DNA of 64,000 nt. Source: Mycolicibacterium fortuitum subsp. fortuitum. Its GTDB lineage: Bacteria > Actinomycetota > Actinomycetes > Mycobacteriales > Mycobacteriaceae. This document shows positions 1-7,975 of this stretch, piece after piece. Each line of letters starts with the position of its first letter. Position 1 is the stretch's first letter. The translations under genes were made by a program, and so were the position numbers. A model generated the notes under the pieces. The model was not told where the DNA came from, made no database searches, and saw only the letters and a program-made list of their open reading frames with translations. The DNA is taken from positions 1,550,001 through 1,614,000 of the forward strand of contig NZ_AP025518.1 of NCBI RefSeq assembly GCF_022179545.1. The letters run 5' to 3'.

Positions 1-34
1 CTTCCCGTTCTGGTTCAACATCGTCACTCCGTGA
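1..34 (+). CDS. C-terminal end of an unidentified protein (partial)
   Basis: The window opens in a reading frame (from base 2) that reads FPFWFNIVTP and stops at TGA 32-34. It looks like the tail of a gene that starts upstream, because a hairpin (38-82) follows the stop by three bases. Only ten residues are visible, so no function can be given. It could also be chance. Confidence 0.35.
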   Translation, partial: FPFWFNIVTP

Positions 35-37
35 GGG

Positions 38-82
38 CGACAATGTGGTGCCGCGGTGTTTGGCCGAGGCGCCACATTGTCG
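38..82 (+). terminator. Hairpin after the partial upstream gene, before the LuxR-type gene
   Basis: Bases 38-52 and 68-82 are 15-base inverted arms with one mismatch and a 15-base loop. No T-run follows, which is common for mycobacterial terminators. It sits right after the stop at 32-34 and 26 bases before the GTG at 108. It could instead be an operator for the downstream regulator gene. Confidence 0.45.
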
Positions 83-107
83 TCGGGAGTAACGGATAGG
101 AACCGCC

Positions 108-2699
108 GTGCAGTCTTCTGAAACGTCCGGGATGCACCCGGTGCCGTGGTTTCTCGCCACCACGCCGTCGGCCCACCCGGACATGCTGCAGCGCAGGGCG
201 TTTGCGTGCACCCTCGACAAGCATCTGGGGGGCAAGTGTGCGGTGCTCGTCGCGGCGCCTTCGGGGTTCGGCAAGACAGTGGCGGTATCGCAATGGGCGG
301 GCGAAGTTCGCGCTGCGGATCCCGGCTCGGTTGCGTGGCTGACGCTGACCGAACGCGCGGATGATCGTCGCGACGTGCTGCGAGGACTGCTTACCGCGCT
401 GCTCAACGCGGCTCGCGACGCGGGAGACGTCACCTTGGCCCAGTCGCTGTCTGCCGTGTTCGATGTGGCGGCATACGATGCGGCCGTCGCTGCCCTGATG
501 GCCATAGAGCCGCGCCGCCCCGTCACGATCGTGATCGACGACTTCCAACTGGCCCGCACGGCGTGGAATGACTCCGACTTGGTGGAGCTGGTCGAGAACG
601 GGCCGCAATGGCTGCGGTTCGTTCTGGTCACGACCGATCCGGTGAGCGCGTCGTGGGCACGGCTGCGGGTGCACGATAAGGTCGCGGTCTTGGGCGGGGC
701 GGAGCTGGCCTTCACCCATGACGATGTGCGCGCCCTGGCAGAGGCTACCGGCAGGCGGCTTGAGTCCCAGCAGGTCGATCAGATCATCACGGCCACCGGT
801 GGATGGCCGGGCGCGGTCAGGATGATCTTGGTGAGCGGTGAGAGAGCGCCGGCTTTCACCGTCGACCTCGATCTCACCGACTACATCGACACTGCGGTGC
901 TGGGCCGAATACGGCCGGAGCTCGCCGATTTCACGCTGAAGGCCACCGTGTGTCCACGGGTGGACGAACAACTGGCCCGGACACTCACGGGTCGACCGGA
1001 CAGCGGCGAGCTGCTCAACGACTGCGTTGCTGCGGGCCTGTTCCTCGAACGCATCGGTTCTGGGGAAAACGTCATTTTCCAATGGCATTCGATATTCGTC
1101 GAGCACTGCCAGAAGATCTTGCGCCGGCGCGACCCTGAGCAGTGGAGGCGACTCAACCGGCTGGCGGCAGCCGAGTTGGCGCACCAGTATCCGCTGGAAG
1201 CGGTTGAGTTGTCGGTTCGCGGGCAGGACCGCACCGGGAACGACATCGTGGCCGAGCATTGGCTGGAGTTGCTACTCCAATCCCGCTCCATCGCACTCGA
1301 ACTGGCCTGTGTTCGGCTGACCGAGGCCTTCGGCGAGAACCCCGAGACCCTGATGATCCGGTCGAGCTGCCGGGCAATAGCCGGGGATGACATCACGGCG
1401 GCGCTGCTGTACCAGCGGGCCGCCACGGTGAAGACACCGGCGGTGAATCAGCGCCGACTGGACTTCATCGCTGATATGACCACGCTGCTTGTCGCCGCCG
1501 ATCGGGACGAGATGTCCTGTGCTGCAGCACGAGCGGAGGCAGCGCTCACCGACCGCGATGCCGTGGCCCCACGCGTCTACGCGTGCGCACTCTTCGTGCT
1601 CGGGTGGGCGGATTCGCGGCTGCGGCGAGGTCCGGCGCGTGGCTCGGCTCTGCTGGAGGCGGCCATTCACGAGTGCACGGCGTTGGGACTACCGGAGGTC
1701 GCCTACCGGGCCCGACAGAATCTGGCATTCGCCCTGGCCCACGCCGGCGACTTCTGTCGGGCGGAGCAGGCACTACACCTCGCCGTCGAGGCCGGGGGAT
1801 CCACCCCCGAGTTGTGGCTGTCGCATGACGGCGACGGTATCGACCGGTTCACCTCCGGGTACATCCGCTTCTGGCGTGGCGAAATCGACCTGGCAATCGG
1901 TGATTTCACCGCTGCTGATGCAGCCGCGGGCATCGGATATCCCGACACCGCTCGGATGTTCCTGGCATTCGGCGCCTCGACGCTTCGCAACGGTGAGGTG
2001 CTGAACCGCGCCGAGTCGGCGCTGACCCGGATGCCTGATGCCGATACCCACGGTGTGCCATGGGTCAGCTACCGCGCGGCGGCGCGGGCTCGTTTGGCCG
2101 AAGCCCGCGGCGATCATCAGCGTGCACTCGAATTGACCGAGGGCATAGTCGATTCCGCGCATCTGCCGCTGATGTCGGCCGTCCTTTCGGGAATGTGCCG
2201 TCGGCTGGGCGCGGTGGAACTGGCGGAACGTCTCGCCAACCAGGCGCTGGAGCCAGAGGTGCCGCCGTACATCGCGGCCTACGCCCGCTACACCCTGGCG
2301 TTGTCAGCCTGGGAGCGCGGGCAGGCCGAGCAGGCCCACCGGCAGCTGGAAGAGATGCTCGTCGTCGCTCGTCCCGAACGGGTGCGCTACCAGTTCGTCG
2401 ACAACCCCGACCCGGCCGGCAAGGAGCTGCTGGCCGCGCACCTGTCCTACACCGCCTACCCGGACTTCGTCGAGGAAACCCTGCTGGCGAACGAATACTC
2501 TGCTGCGGGCACCAGGGCCGCGAGCCTGACCCCGCGCGAGCGGGAGATCCTCACCTTCCTGCGGACGCCGATGACCATGCAGGAGATTGCCGACAAGATG
2601 GCGATATCGGTGAACACGCTCAAGACACATCAGCGGGCGATCTATCGCAAGCTCGGTGCGGCCAACCGCAGGCAGGCCATCAAGCTCGCCGGCCGTTAG
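108..2699 (+). CDS. LuxR-family transcriptional regulator with N-terminal ATPase (MalT/LAL type)
   Basis: The 863-residue size and layout match large ATP-binding LuxR regulators. There is an N-terminal STAND-type NTPase, with a Walker A-like APSGFGKT at about residues 50-57 and a hydrophobic strand ending in DD (VTIVIDD) at about 134-141 as Walker B. A long helical middle region looks TPR-like. The C-terminal GerE helix-turn-helix runs from about residue 805 (LTPREREIL) to the end, with NTLKTHQRAIYRKLG as the recognition part. Proteins of this type are cytoplasmic activators that bind DNA after ligand and ATP binding. The inducer cannot be read from the sequence. Start is GTG 108. The next gene, a NUDIX hydrolase, begins nine bases after the stop. 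Confidence 0.9.
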   Translation: MQSSETSGMHPVPWFLATTPSAHPDMLQRRAFACTLDKHLGGKCAVLVAAPSGFGKTVAVSQWAGEVRAADPGSVAWLTLTERADDRRDVLRGLLTALLNAARDAGDVTLAQSLSAVFDVAAYDAAVAALMAIEPRRPVTIVIDDFQLARTAWNDSDLVELVENGPQWLRFVLVTTDPVSASWARLRVHDKVAVLGGAELAFTHDDVRALAEATGRRLESQQVDQIITATGGWPGAVRMILVSGERAPAFTVDLDLTDYIDTAVLGRIRPELADFTLKATVCPRVDEQLARTLTGRPDSGELLNDCVAAGLFLERIGSGENVIFQWHSIFVEHCQKILRRRDPEQWRRLNRLAAAELAHQYPLEAVELSVRGQDRTGNDIVAEHWLELLLQSRSIALELACVRLTEAFGENPETLMIRSSCRAIAGDDITAALLYQRAATVKTPAVNQRRLDFIADMTTLLVAADRDEMSCAAARAEAALTDRDAVAPRVYACALFVLGWADSRLRRGPARGSALLEAAIHECTALGLPEVAYRARQNLAFALAHAGDFCRAEQALHLAVEAGGSTPELWLSHDGDGIDRFTSGYIRFWRGEIDLAIGDFTAADAAAGIGYPDTARMFLAFGASTLRNGEVLNRAESALTRMPDADTHGVPWVSYRAAARARLAEARGDHQRALELTEGIVDSAHLPLMSAVLSGMCRRLGAVELAERLANQALEPEVPPYIAAYARYTLALSAWERGQAEQAHRQLEEMLVVARPERVRYQFVDNPDPAGKELLAAHLSYTAYPDFVEETLLANEYSAAGTRAASLTPREREILTFLRTPMTMQEIADKMAISVNTLKTHQRAIYRKLGAANRRQAIKLAGR

Positions 2700-2708
2700 T
2701 GTCGAACC

Positions 2709-3233
2709 GTGGCTGACGAACAGGTGGCGGTGTACGACGCGCGGGGCAACGTGACCGGAACCGCCTCCCGGTCCCGGGTTTACGCAGAAGGATTGTGGCA
2801 TGCCAGTTCCGGTGTGCTGTTGCGCTCCACCGACGGCTTCCGGATCTATGTGCACCGCCGCACCCCGACCAAGGCGGTGTTCGCCGGTATGCACGACTGC
2901 TTGGCCGGCGGTGTCATCGACCCAGGGGAGACGCCCCTGCAGACGGCCACCCGTGAACTTGCCGAAGAACTCGGCGTCACCGGTGTCGCGCTGGCGCCGT
3001 TGGCATCTGCGGCGTGGGACGGGCAGTGGGCCGGTAAGCCGATGCGTTGTCACCTGTTCGCGTACGAAGCACGTTGGGATGGTCCGATCCGTCACCAGCC
3101 CGACGAGGTTGCCGACGGGTGGTGGTGGACCGACGACGTCCTCGCGCGACACCTGGCCGACCAGCGCTGGCCGTTCGTCCCCGATACCCGCGTTCTGATC
3201 CCGCAGCTCCTTACGTCAACACCCTTGAGCTAG
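2709..3233 (+). CDS. NUDIX hydrolase
   Basis: The 174-residue protein has a complete Nudix box from G68 to G89: G68, E74, R82-E83, E86-E87, G89 in the G-x5-E-x7-RE-x2-EE-x-G pattern. It should therefore hydrolyse a nucleoside diphosphate linked to another group, using Mg2+ held by the glutamates. The N-terminal layout (VYDARGNVTG, then a HASSGVLL strand) resembles the IPP-isomerase-like/YfcD branch, but the substrate is not predictable. Start GTG 2709 is supported by a -10-like TAGTGT at 2697-2702, six bases upstream. That box overlaps the stop codon of the LuxR gene, so this gene may have its own leaderless transcript. Confidence 0.9.
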   Translation: MADEQVAVYDARGNVTGTASRSRVYAEGLWHASSGVLLRSTDGFRIYVHRRTPTKAVFAGMHDCLAGGVIDPGETPLQTATRELAEELGVTGVALAPLASAAWDGQWAGKPMRCHLFAYEARWDGPIRHQPDEVADGWWWTDDVLARHLADQRWPFVPDTRVLIPQLLTSTPLS

Positions 3234-3284
3234 TACTGCAGATGCGTCTTACTGGGTGGGTACACAGCCATCCAGGAAGAACTC

Positions 3285-4709
3285 GTGCAAACTGTCTTCG
3301 AACGAACCGCGCCCGCTAGCAGCCTGATAGAACGGTCGCTGGCTACCACCGTCCTGCAGCCTTTCTGGCTCGACGATGTGCCGGCGAAGCCCGGCTACCC
3401 GGCGCTGACGCGACCGTCGGCACAGTACGACCTCGTGGTGGTCGGCGGTGGCTACACCGGCCTGTGGTCTGCCCTTTTGGCCAAACAGCGAGACCCGGGC
3501 ATGCGGGTTGCCCTCCTAGAGGGGCAGACGCTCGGGTGGGCCGCCTCGGGGCGCAACGGCGGATTCGTCGAAGCCTCGCTGACCCACGGTGAGGAGAACG
3601 GCCGAAGTCGTTGGCCCGATGAGATCGACGTCATCGACCGGTTGGGGATGGAAAACCTCGACGCCATCGAGAAATCCGTCGGGGCACTCGCTCTGGATTG
3701 CGACTTCGAGCGGACCGGAACCATCGCGGTCGCGCTCGAGGACTACCAGGCCGCCGAACTGGCCGCCGCCCCGGCCAGGGCCGGGCACGTCCATCTCGAC
3801 GGTCAGGGCGTCCGTGCCGAGGTCGATTCGCCCACCTATCTGGCCGGCATCTGGGCGAAGGACAGCGCCGCGCTCGTGCACCCTGCCAAGCTCGTCAACG
3901 AACTCGCTCGTGCCGCACGGGAACTCGGTGTGGAGATTTACGAGCACAGCAAGGTGCTCGGCGTGGACCCGGGCCGCCGCGGCGCACCTCTGACGCTGAA
4001 CACTGAACGCGCGTCGTTGAAGGCCGGCCGAGTGATCCTGGCTACCAACGGATTCCCATCGCTGCTGAAGCGGTACCGATATCACACGGTGCCGGTGTAC
4101 GACTACGCGTTGATGACCGAACCGCTCACCGATGCCCAGCTGGCCGAAATCGGTTGGCGCAACCGGCAGGGCATCAGCGACATGTCCAACCAGTTCCACT
4201 ACTACCGGTTGTCCAAGGACAACCGGATCCTGTGGGGCGGATACGACGCCGTCTACCACTTCGGCGGTCAGATCCGGCCGCAGTACGAAGACCGCGATGT
4301 CACGTATCGCCGGCTCGCCGGCCACTTCTTCACGACGTTCCCGCAATTGGAGGACGTCAGATTCACCCATCGTTGGGCGGGCATGATCGACACCTCGACG
4401 CGGTTCTGCGCGTTCTTCGGCTCCGCCTGCCGAGGTCGCATCGGATACGCCGCCGGGTTCACCGGACTCGGTGTGGCCGCCACCCGCTTCGCCGCCGAGG
4501 TCATGCTCGACCGTTTTTCGGGCGTACCGACAGCCCGCACGGAACTGGAGATGGTCAAGTCGATGCCGCTGCCGTTCCCGCCAGAGCCCTTGGCCTCGGC
4601 GGGAATTCAGGCCACACGTTGGTCACTCGACCGCGCCGACCATCACGAGGGCCGGCGCAACGTGCTCTTGAAAGCGCTCGATGCGGTGGGGCTGGGGTTT
4701 GATTCCTGA
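3285..4709 (+). CDS. FAD-dependent amine/amino-acid oxidoreductase (DAO family)
   Basis: This 474-residue flavoprotein has an FAD-binding Rossmann motif VVVGGGYTGL at about residues 50-59, followed by LLEGQTLGWAASGRNGGF. That continuation is characteristic of the DAO/gamma-glutamylputrescine-oxidase-like group, in which SGRNGG contacts the flavin. A C-terminal GYAAGFTGLGVAATR segment closes the FAD site. The likely reaction is oxidative deamination of an amine or amino acid with release of H2O2; the substrate is unknown. Start GTG 3285 is preceded by AGGAAG at a good distance. It stands alone, between the NUDIX gene and a small NTF2-like gene. No signal peptide is visible. Confidence 0.88.
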   Translation: MQTVFERTAPASSLIERSLATTVLQPFWLDDVPAKPGYPALTRPSAQYDLVVVGGGYTGLWSALLAKQRDPGMRVALLEGQTLGWAASGRNGGFVEASLTHGEENGRSRWPDEIDVIDRLGMENLDAIEKSVGALALDCDFERTGTIAVALEDYQAAELAAAPARAGHVHLDGQGVRAEVDSPTYLAGIWAKDSAALVHPAKLVNELARAARELGVEIYEHSKVLGVDPGRRGAPLTLNTERASLKAGRVILATNGFPSLLKRYRYHTVPVYDYALMTEPLTDAQLAEIGWRNRQGISDMSNQFHYYRLSKDNRILWGGYDAVYHFGGQIRPQYEDRDVTYRRLAGHFFTTFPQLEDVRFTHRWAGMIDTSTRFCAFFGSACRGRIGYAAGFTGLGVAATRFAAEVMLDRFSGVPTARTELEMVKSMPLPFPPEPLASAGIQATRWSLDRADHHEGRRNVLLKALDAVGLGFDS

Positions 4710-4765
4710 GCCACGACGTATGAGAAAGGTGTACAACGCGTAGTCCCACGCTTAGTGTCCCCTGT

Positions 4766-5170
4766 GTGAGCAACTCCGGCGATGCGATGGTGGCGGTGCG
4801 GGCATACGTCGAGGCGTTCAACGCGGGCGATGCGGCGGCGATGGCCGCGGTGTGTGCGAACCCGATGCAGATCCTCGACGGTATGGCACCGCACGTGTGG
4901 CAGGGGCCCACTGCCGCCGAAGACTGGTACGCCGACGCCCTGGCAGAGGGAGAACACCTCGGCGTCACCGACTACTGCATCCGGCTGGCCGAGCCGAGGC
5001 ATGTCGATGTCACCGGCGAAAACGCCTACGTCGTCGTGCCCGCCACCTTCAGTTACAAGGTCCGGGGCACGCCGGTCGACCAGACCGACGCAGTCTTCAC
5101 CGTGGCACTTCGCACGGTTGCAGGAGGCTGGCGACTCACGGCCTGGGCCTGGTCGAAGGGCAACATGTGA
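4766..5170 (+). CDS. SnoaL-like / NTF2-fold protein
   Basis: The 134 residues fit the small cone-shaped NTF2-like fold. An N-terminal helix reads AVRAYVEAFNAGDAAAMAAV, the middle carries W-x3-Y features, and a C-terminal strand pair ends WRLTAWAWSKGN. Members include ketosteroid isomerases, SnoaL cyclases and many proteins of unknown role; no diagnostic catalytic set is visible, so no reaction is assigned. Start GTG 4766 is favoured because TAGTGT (4753-4758) lies exactly seven bases upstream, a leaderless arrangement. It may share a function with the upstream FAD oxidase, but they are 56 bases apart and this gene has its own -10 box. Confidence 0.78.
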   Translation: MSNSGDAMVAVRAYVEAFNAGDAAAMAAVCANPMQILDGMAPHVWQGPTAAEDWYADALAEGEHLGVTDYCIRLAEPRHVDVTGENAYVVVPATFSYKVRGTPVDQTDAVFTVALRTVAGGWRLTAWAWSKGNM

Positions 5171-5233
5171 CGTGACGGCAAAGCCGCGCACAATGAGGCA
5201 AGCGCGTTGACGTAAGTGCCGGAGGCAGGACTG

Positions 5234-5947
5234 ATGGGCCGAACGTTGAAGTCTGAGTCGCCACGGCGCCGCAGGCGGCAGACCAAGCAGGGTGTGGTCC
5301 TGTCCGAGCAGCTCATCGTCGAGGCCGCATTGCGGGTGCTCCAGCATCACGGTCCCACCGGGTTGACTGTCAGGCGCCTGGGCGTCGCACTGGGCGCTGA
5401 TCCGACCGCCCTGTACCGCTACTTCCGCGGTATCGAGGACGTGGTCCTGGCCATCACCGACGAGCTGTTACGACGGGTGGTCGAGGGTTGGGAACCGACC
5501 GGCCGATGGCGGGAGGACATGCGGGAACTCGGTCTGCGCGTGCACCGAGTCTATGTCGAGCACCCGCAGGCCGGGGTGCTGGCTGCCAGCCGTGTTACCG
5601 GCAGCGCTCACGAGATCCGGGTCATCGAAACGGTTTTGGGTCTGCTGCGGTCGGCCGGATTTCCCGACCGGGAAGCCGTCGAGGTGTACCACGCCTTCAT
5701 CGACCAGATGCTGGGGTTCGCAGCACTCGATGCCGCCTTCGAAGCCCTGCCCGTCGAGCATCAGCGGCGCGACGAAGACCGTTGGCGCGACACCTATGCG
5801 AGGCTGCCCGCCGAAACGCATCCGAACATCGCCGCCGCCAGTCGGCTGCTCGACGAATCGATGCGGCGGAGTGCGTGTGAGTCCGCCCTGGAGCTTCTTC
5901 TGGATGGCATTGCCGCGCGGCTGAATTCCGGCCTCAGCGCACCTTGA
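5234..5947 (+). CDS. TetR-family transcriptional regulator
   Basis: The N-terminal part, about residues 25-75, is a TetR DNA-binding domain: LTVRRLGVALGADPTALYRYF matches the helix-turn-helix with its usual [TA]LYRYF ending. The remaining roughly 160 residues form the ligand/dimer domain, which is not diagnostic. A longer frame opens at GTG 5216, but GGAGG at 5221-5225 is a ribosome-binding site for ATG 5234, so that start (237 residues) was chosen. The 3' end overlaps the convergent TetR gene by 14 bases. No target operator could be assigned; the basic N-terminus (RRRRQTKQG) is typical of the family. Confidence 0.85.
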   Translation: MGRTLKSESPRRRRRQTKQGVVLSEQLIVEAALRVLQHHGPTGLTVRRLGVALGADPTALYRYFRGIEDVVLAITDELLRRVVEGWEPTGRWREDMRELGLRVHRVYVEHPQAGVLAASRVTGSAHEIRVIETVLGLLRSAGFPDREAVEVYHAFIDQMLGFAALDAAFEALPVEHQRRDEDRWRDTYARLPAETHPNIAAASRLLDESMRRSACESALELLLDGIAARLNSGLSAP

Positions 5948-6638
5948 CGGCGATGCCGCTGATCAGTTGATCAAGGCCGGAACGGAATTCGGTCAGCGGA
6001 TCCTCGTCGGGTTGGTCGAGTGCGCCTGCGGCGATGGCGGCTGCCAAGGCCGGAAAGCGCTCCGGGGTCACCAGGCGGCGCAGCAACTCGGGATACTGGC
6101 GGTCCTCGACGTCGTGGGCTTCGATGGCCAGTGCCGCCGAGCCCCGCGTGAAGATCAGCACGGCGATCACGGCGGTGAGCTTTTCACGTTCGGTCAGGCC
6201 GGTGTCGGACACAGTGGCCAGAGCAGCATCGAGCCACGCGAGCTGGCCGGGGTCGGCAGGCAGGCCGGCGGACGCTGCCCGCAGGATCCACGGATGGCGG
6301 TGGTAGACCTCCCACAGCTGCCGGGCCCAATTGGTCAGTGCCTCAGCCCAATCCGCATCTTCGGGTGCAGGCGGCGCCGGACCCGGCGCCGCAGCGAGCA
6401 TGAAGGTGAGCAGCTCATCCTTGTTGGCCACGTGCCGGTACAGAGACATGGTGCCGCACCCGAGTCGTTCGGCCAGCCGCGCCATCGACAAGGCGGCGAG
6501 ACCGTCTGCGTCGGCGAGATCGATCGCTTCGGTGACGATCGCCTCGCGGGTCAGTCCGCGCGACCGACGGGGCGCCGCCGAGTCCTGCTGCCAGAGCAGG
6601 CGCAATGCGCGGGGGAGTGGGTCGTCGGCACTGGTCAT
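5934..6638 (-). CDS. TetR-family repressor, probably of the divergent DUF2306 gene
   Basis: The 234 residues carry a TetR helix-turn-helix at about residues 28-75 (LTREAIVTEAIDLADADG, then MARLAERLGCGTMSLYRHV) and a C-terminal domain of the TetR_C_1 (TetR/ActII-like) kind. The divergent membrane-protein gene starts 54 bases away. The gap holds a perfect 17-base inverted repeat (6666-6707) that overlaps the promoters of both genes, so autoregulation and repression of the neighbour are the simplest reading. Upstream on its own strand, TACTCT lies eight bases before the ATG. The 3' end overlaps the convergent TetR gene by 14 bases. Confidence 0.88.
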   Translation of the reverse strand: MTSADDPLPRALRLLWQQDSAAPRRSRGLTREAIVTEAIDLADADGLAALSMARLAERLGCGTMSLYRHVANKDELLTFMLAAAPGPAPPAPEDADWAEALTNWARQLWEVYHRHPWILRAASAGLPADPGQLAWLDAALATVSDTGLTEREKLTAVIAVLIFTRGSAALAIEAHDVEDRQYPELLRRLVTPERFPALAAAIAAGALDQPDEDPLTEFRSGLDQLISGIAVKVR

Positions 6639-6665
6639 CAGTGCTCAGAGTAACCAGTGACAGAC

Positions 6666-6707
6666 CGATGCGTATGCCATACCCTTTTGCGTATGGCATA
6701 CGCATCG
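6666..6707. promoter_or_regulatory. Palindromic TetR operator with embedded leaderless promoter
   Basis: Bases 6666-6682 and 6691-6707 are perfect 17-base inverted repeats with an 8-base spacer. Each arm carries the near-palindrome GCGTATGCCATACGC or its complement, giving two tandem operator-like sites (6670-6684 and 6690-6704). The -10-like TACCCT (6680-6685) lies between them, seven bases before ATG 6693. The second site covers the start codon itself, so repressor binding would block initiation directly. Confidence 0.8.
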
Positions 6708-7358
6708 CAGGGCTCGACCCGGCTGGCCGCGGTCCTGGCCGGGCTGGTCATGGCGTTTCTGGCCTACTCGCTCCCGCCGTACCTCACCGGCGGTACCCGC
6801 GTACCGGCGACGTTCGGGCTGCACTACCCGTTGTTGGTGGCACATGTTCTGTTGGCGAGCATGGCGATGGCGTGTGCCGTCGCGCAGTTATGGCCGGCCA
6901 TGCGGCGCCGCAACCCGGCGTGGCACCGCCGGACCGGGCGGGTCTATGCCGCCACGGCACTTCCGGCTGCGGCATCCGCAATCGTGATCGGCGCTGCGAC
7001 ACCGTTCGGCCCGATCCTGGCGGTCAGCAACGTGGTCCTCGGGCTGCTGTGGCTGCTCTTCACCGTTGAAGGCGTCATCGCGGCGCGGCAACGCCGTTTC
7101 GGCGACCATCGCCGTCAGATGCTGCGCAGTGTGACGCTGGCCCTATCGATCATTTCCAACCGGATCTGGACGCCGGTGCTGTACGTGGTATTCGATCCAT
7201 TGCGCGCCAGTGTTTTCGGCGGTAACGAAGAGAAGTATTTGTGGTTGGTCGCAGGTGCCGGCGGATGGCTGGGCTGGACTATTCCACTTCTGCTGCTGCA
7301 AATGTGGTTGCGGCGCCAGTCGGTTCCGGCCACCGGCCGATCATTGAATGGCGTCTGA
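6693..7358 (+). CDS. DUF2306-family membrane protein
   Basis: This is a polytopic membrane protein of 221 residues with about six hydrophobic helices (LAAVLAGLVMAFLAYSL, LLVAHVLLASMAMACAVAQL and others). The H-R-x2-GRVY and FGDHRRQMLRS motifs between helices are typical of DUF2306 proteins. Histidines in such positions suggest haem or metal binding, but no activity is established. A longer frame opens at GTG 6657. ATG 6693 is preferred because TACCCT sits seven bases upstream and the operator is centred there. It is probably repressed by the divergent TetR. The 3' end overlaps the next, convergent gene by 18 bases. Confidence 0.82.
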   Translation: MAYASQGSTRLAAVLAGLVMAFLAYSLPPYLTGGTRVPATFGLHYPLLVAHVLLASMAMACAVAQLWPAMRRRNPAWHRRTGRVYAATALPAAASAIVIGAATPFGPILAVSNVVLGLLWLLFTVEGVIAARQRRFGDHRRQMLRSVTLALSIISNRIWTPVLYVVFDPLRASVFGGNEEKYLWLVAGAGGWLGWTIPLLLLQMWLRRQSVPATGRSLNGV

Positions 7359-7886
7359 CTTGGCGGTGATGCGGTCGATGATCGCCAGTAATCCGTTGTC
7401 CTGTTGTGCCTCTGTCGCGTGGCCGCCGAGTGCACGGTGCAGCGCGCTGTAGTACAGCCCGTCGCCGATCAGTTTCACCGCGCGGGCCACATCGAGGTCG
7501 CCGAGTGTTTCGTGGAGCAGGTTCAACCAGTCGGCCGACACCGCCTCGATGACCGACCGGGCGTGGCTGTCGCCGGACTGCTGCAACCGGGAGACCGCCA
7601 CCAGGGTGCGATCGAGTGGCGTTCCGGCGTAATGCGAGGACCTGATGTAGTACCGCGCGGGGCCGTCGGGAGCTCTCCGCATCTCTTCCACATCGTCTGC
7701 CGCCAGCGCGAGCAATCGCTCGCAGAGCGCCTCGGCGAGCCGGTCCTTCGAGGGGAAGTGATACAGCAGTCCGCCTTTTGAGACTCCCGCCTTGGCCGCC
7801 ACTGCTTCAAGGGTGGCGTACCGCTCGCCCTCAATTGTCAACACATCCTCATAGGCGTCCAGGATGCGGTCCCGCGACGAAGCCAT
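7341..7886 (-). CDS. TetR-family repressor, probably of the divergent MFS transporter
   Basis: The N-terminal domain (about residues 6-55: RDRILDAYEDVL, then LEAVAAKAGVSKGGLLYHF with PSKDRL) is a standard TetR helix-turn-helix of the GGLLYHF subtype. The C-terminal region resembles TetR_C_37-like domains. A frame opens at TTG 7904, but ATG 7886 has TACCCT six bases upstream and gives 181 residues. Between it and the MFS gene lies a 26-base palindrome (7914-7939) overlapping the -10 box of the MFS gene. That indicates a TetR/efflux pair induced by the transported compound. Confidence 0.87.
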   Translation of the reverse strand: MASSRDRILDAYEDVLTIEGERYATLEAVAAKAGVSKGGLLYHFPSKDRLAEALCERLLALAADDVEEMRRAPDGPARYYIRSSHYAGTPLDRTLVAVSRLQQSGDSHARSVIEAVSADWLNLLHETLGDLDVARAVKLIGDGLYYSALHRALGGHATEAQQDNGLLAIIDRITAKSDAIQ

Positions 7887-7913
7887 TCCCAGAGGGTACG
7901 ACAATGGGCAAAT

Positions 7914-7939
7914 AACTGTACCGTCTGGACGGTATAGTT
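7914..7939. promoter_or_regulatory. TetR operator overlapping the MFS promoter
   Basis: The 26 bases form 12-base inverted arms with one mismatch around a two-base centre. The core TACCGTC-TG-GACGGTA (7919-7934) is perfect. The -10-like TATAGT (7933-7938) for the MFS gene lies in the right arm. Bound TetR would block both divergent promoters. Confidence 0.75.
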
Positions 7940-7975
7940 GCCTCGGTTCTTTCGGCTCCCAGTGGAGGAGGTGTC

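Noticed and set aside
24..1259. 411-codon minus-strand frame opposite the LuxR-type regulator
   Set aside because: Arg/His/Gln-rich shadow without conserved features; the plus strand has Walker and helix-turn-helix motifs.
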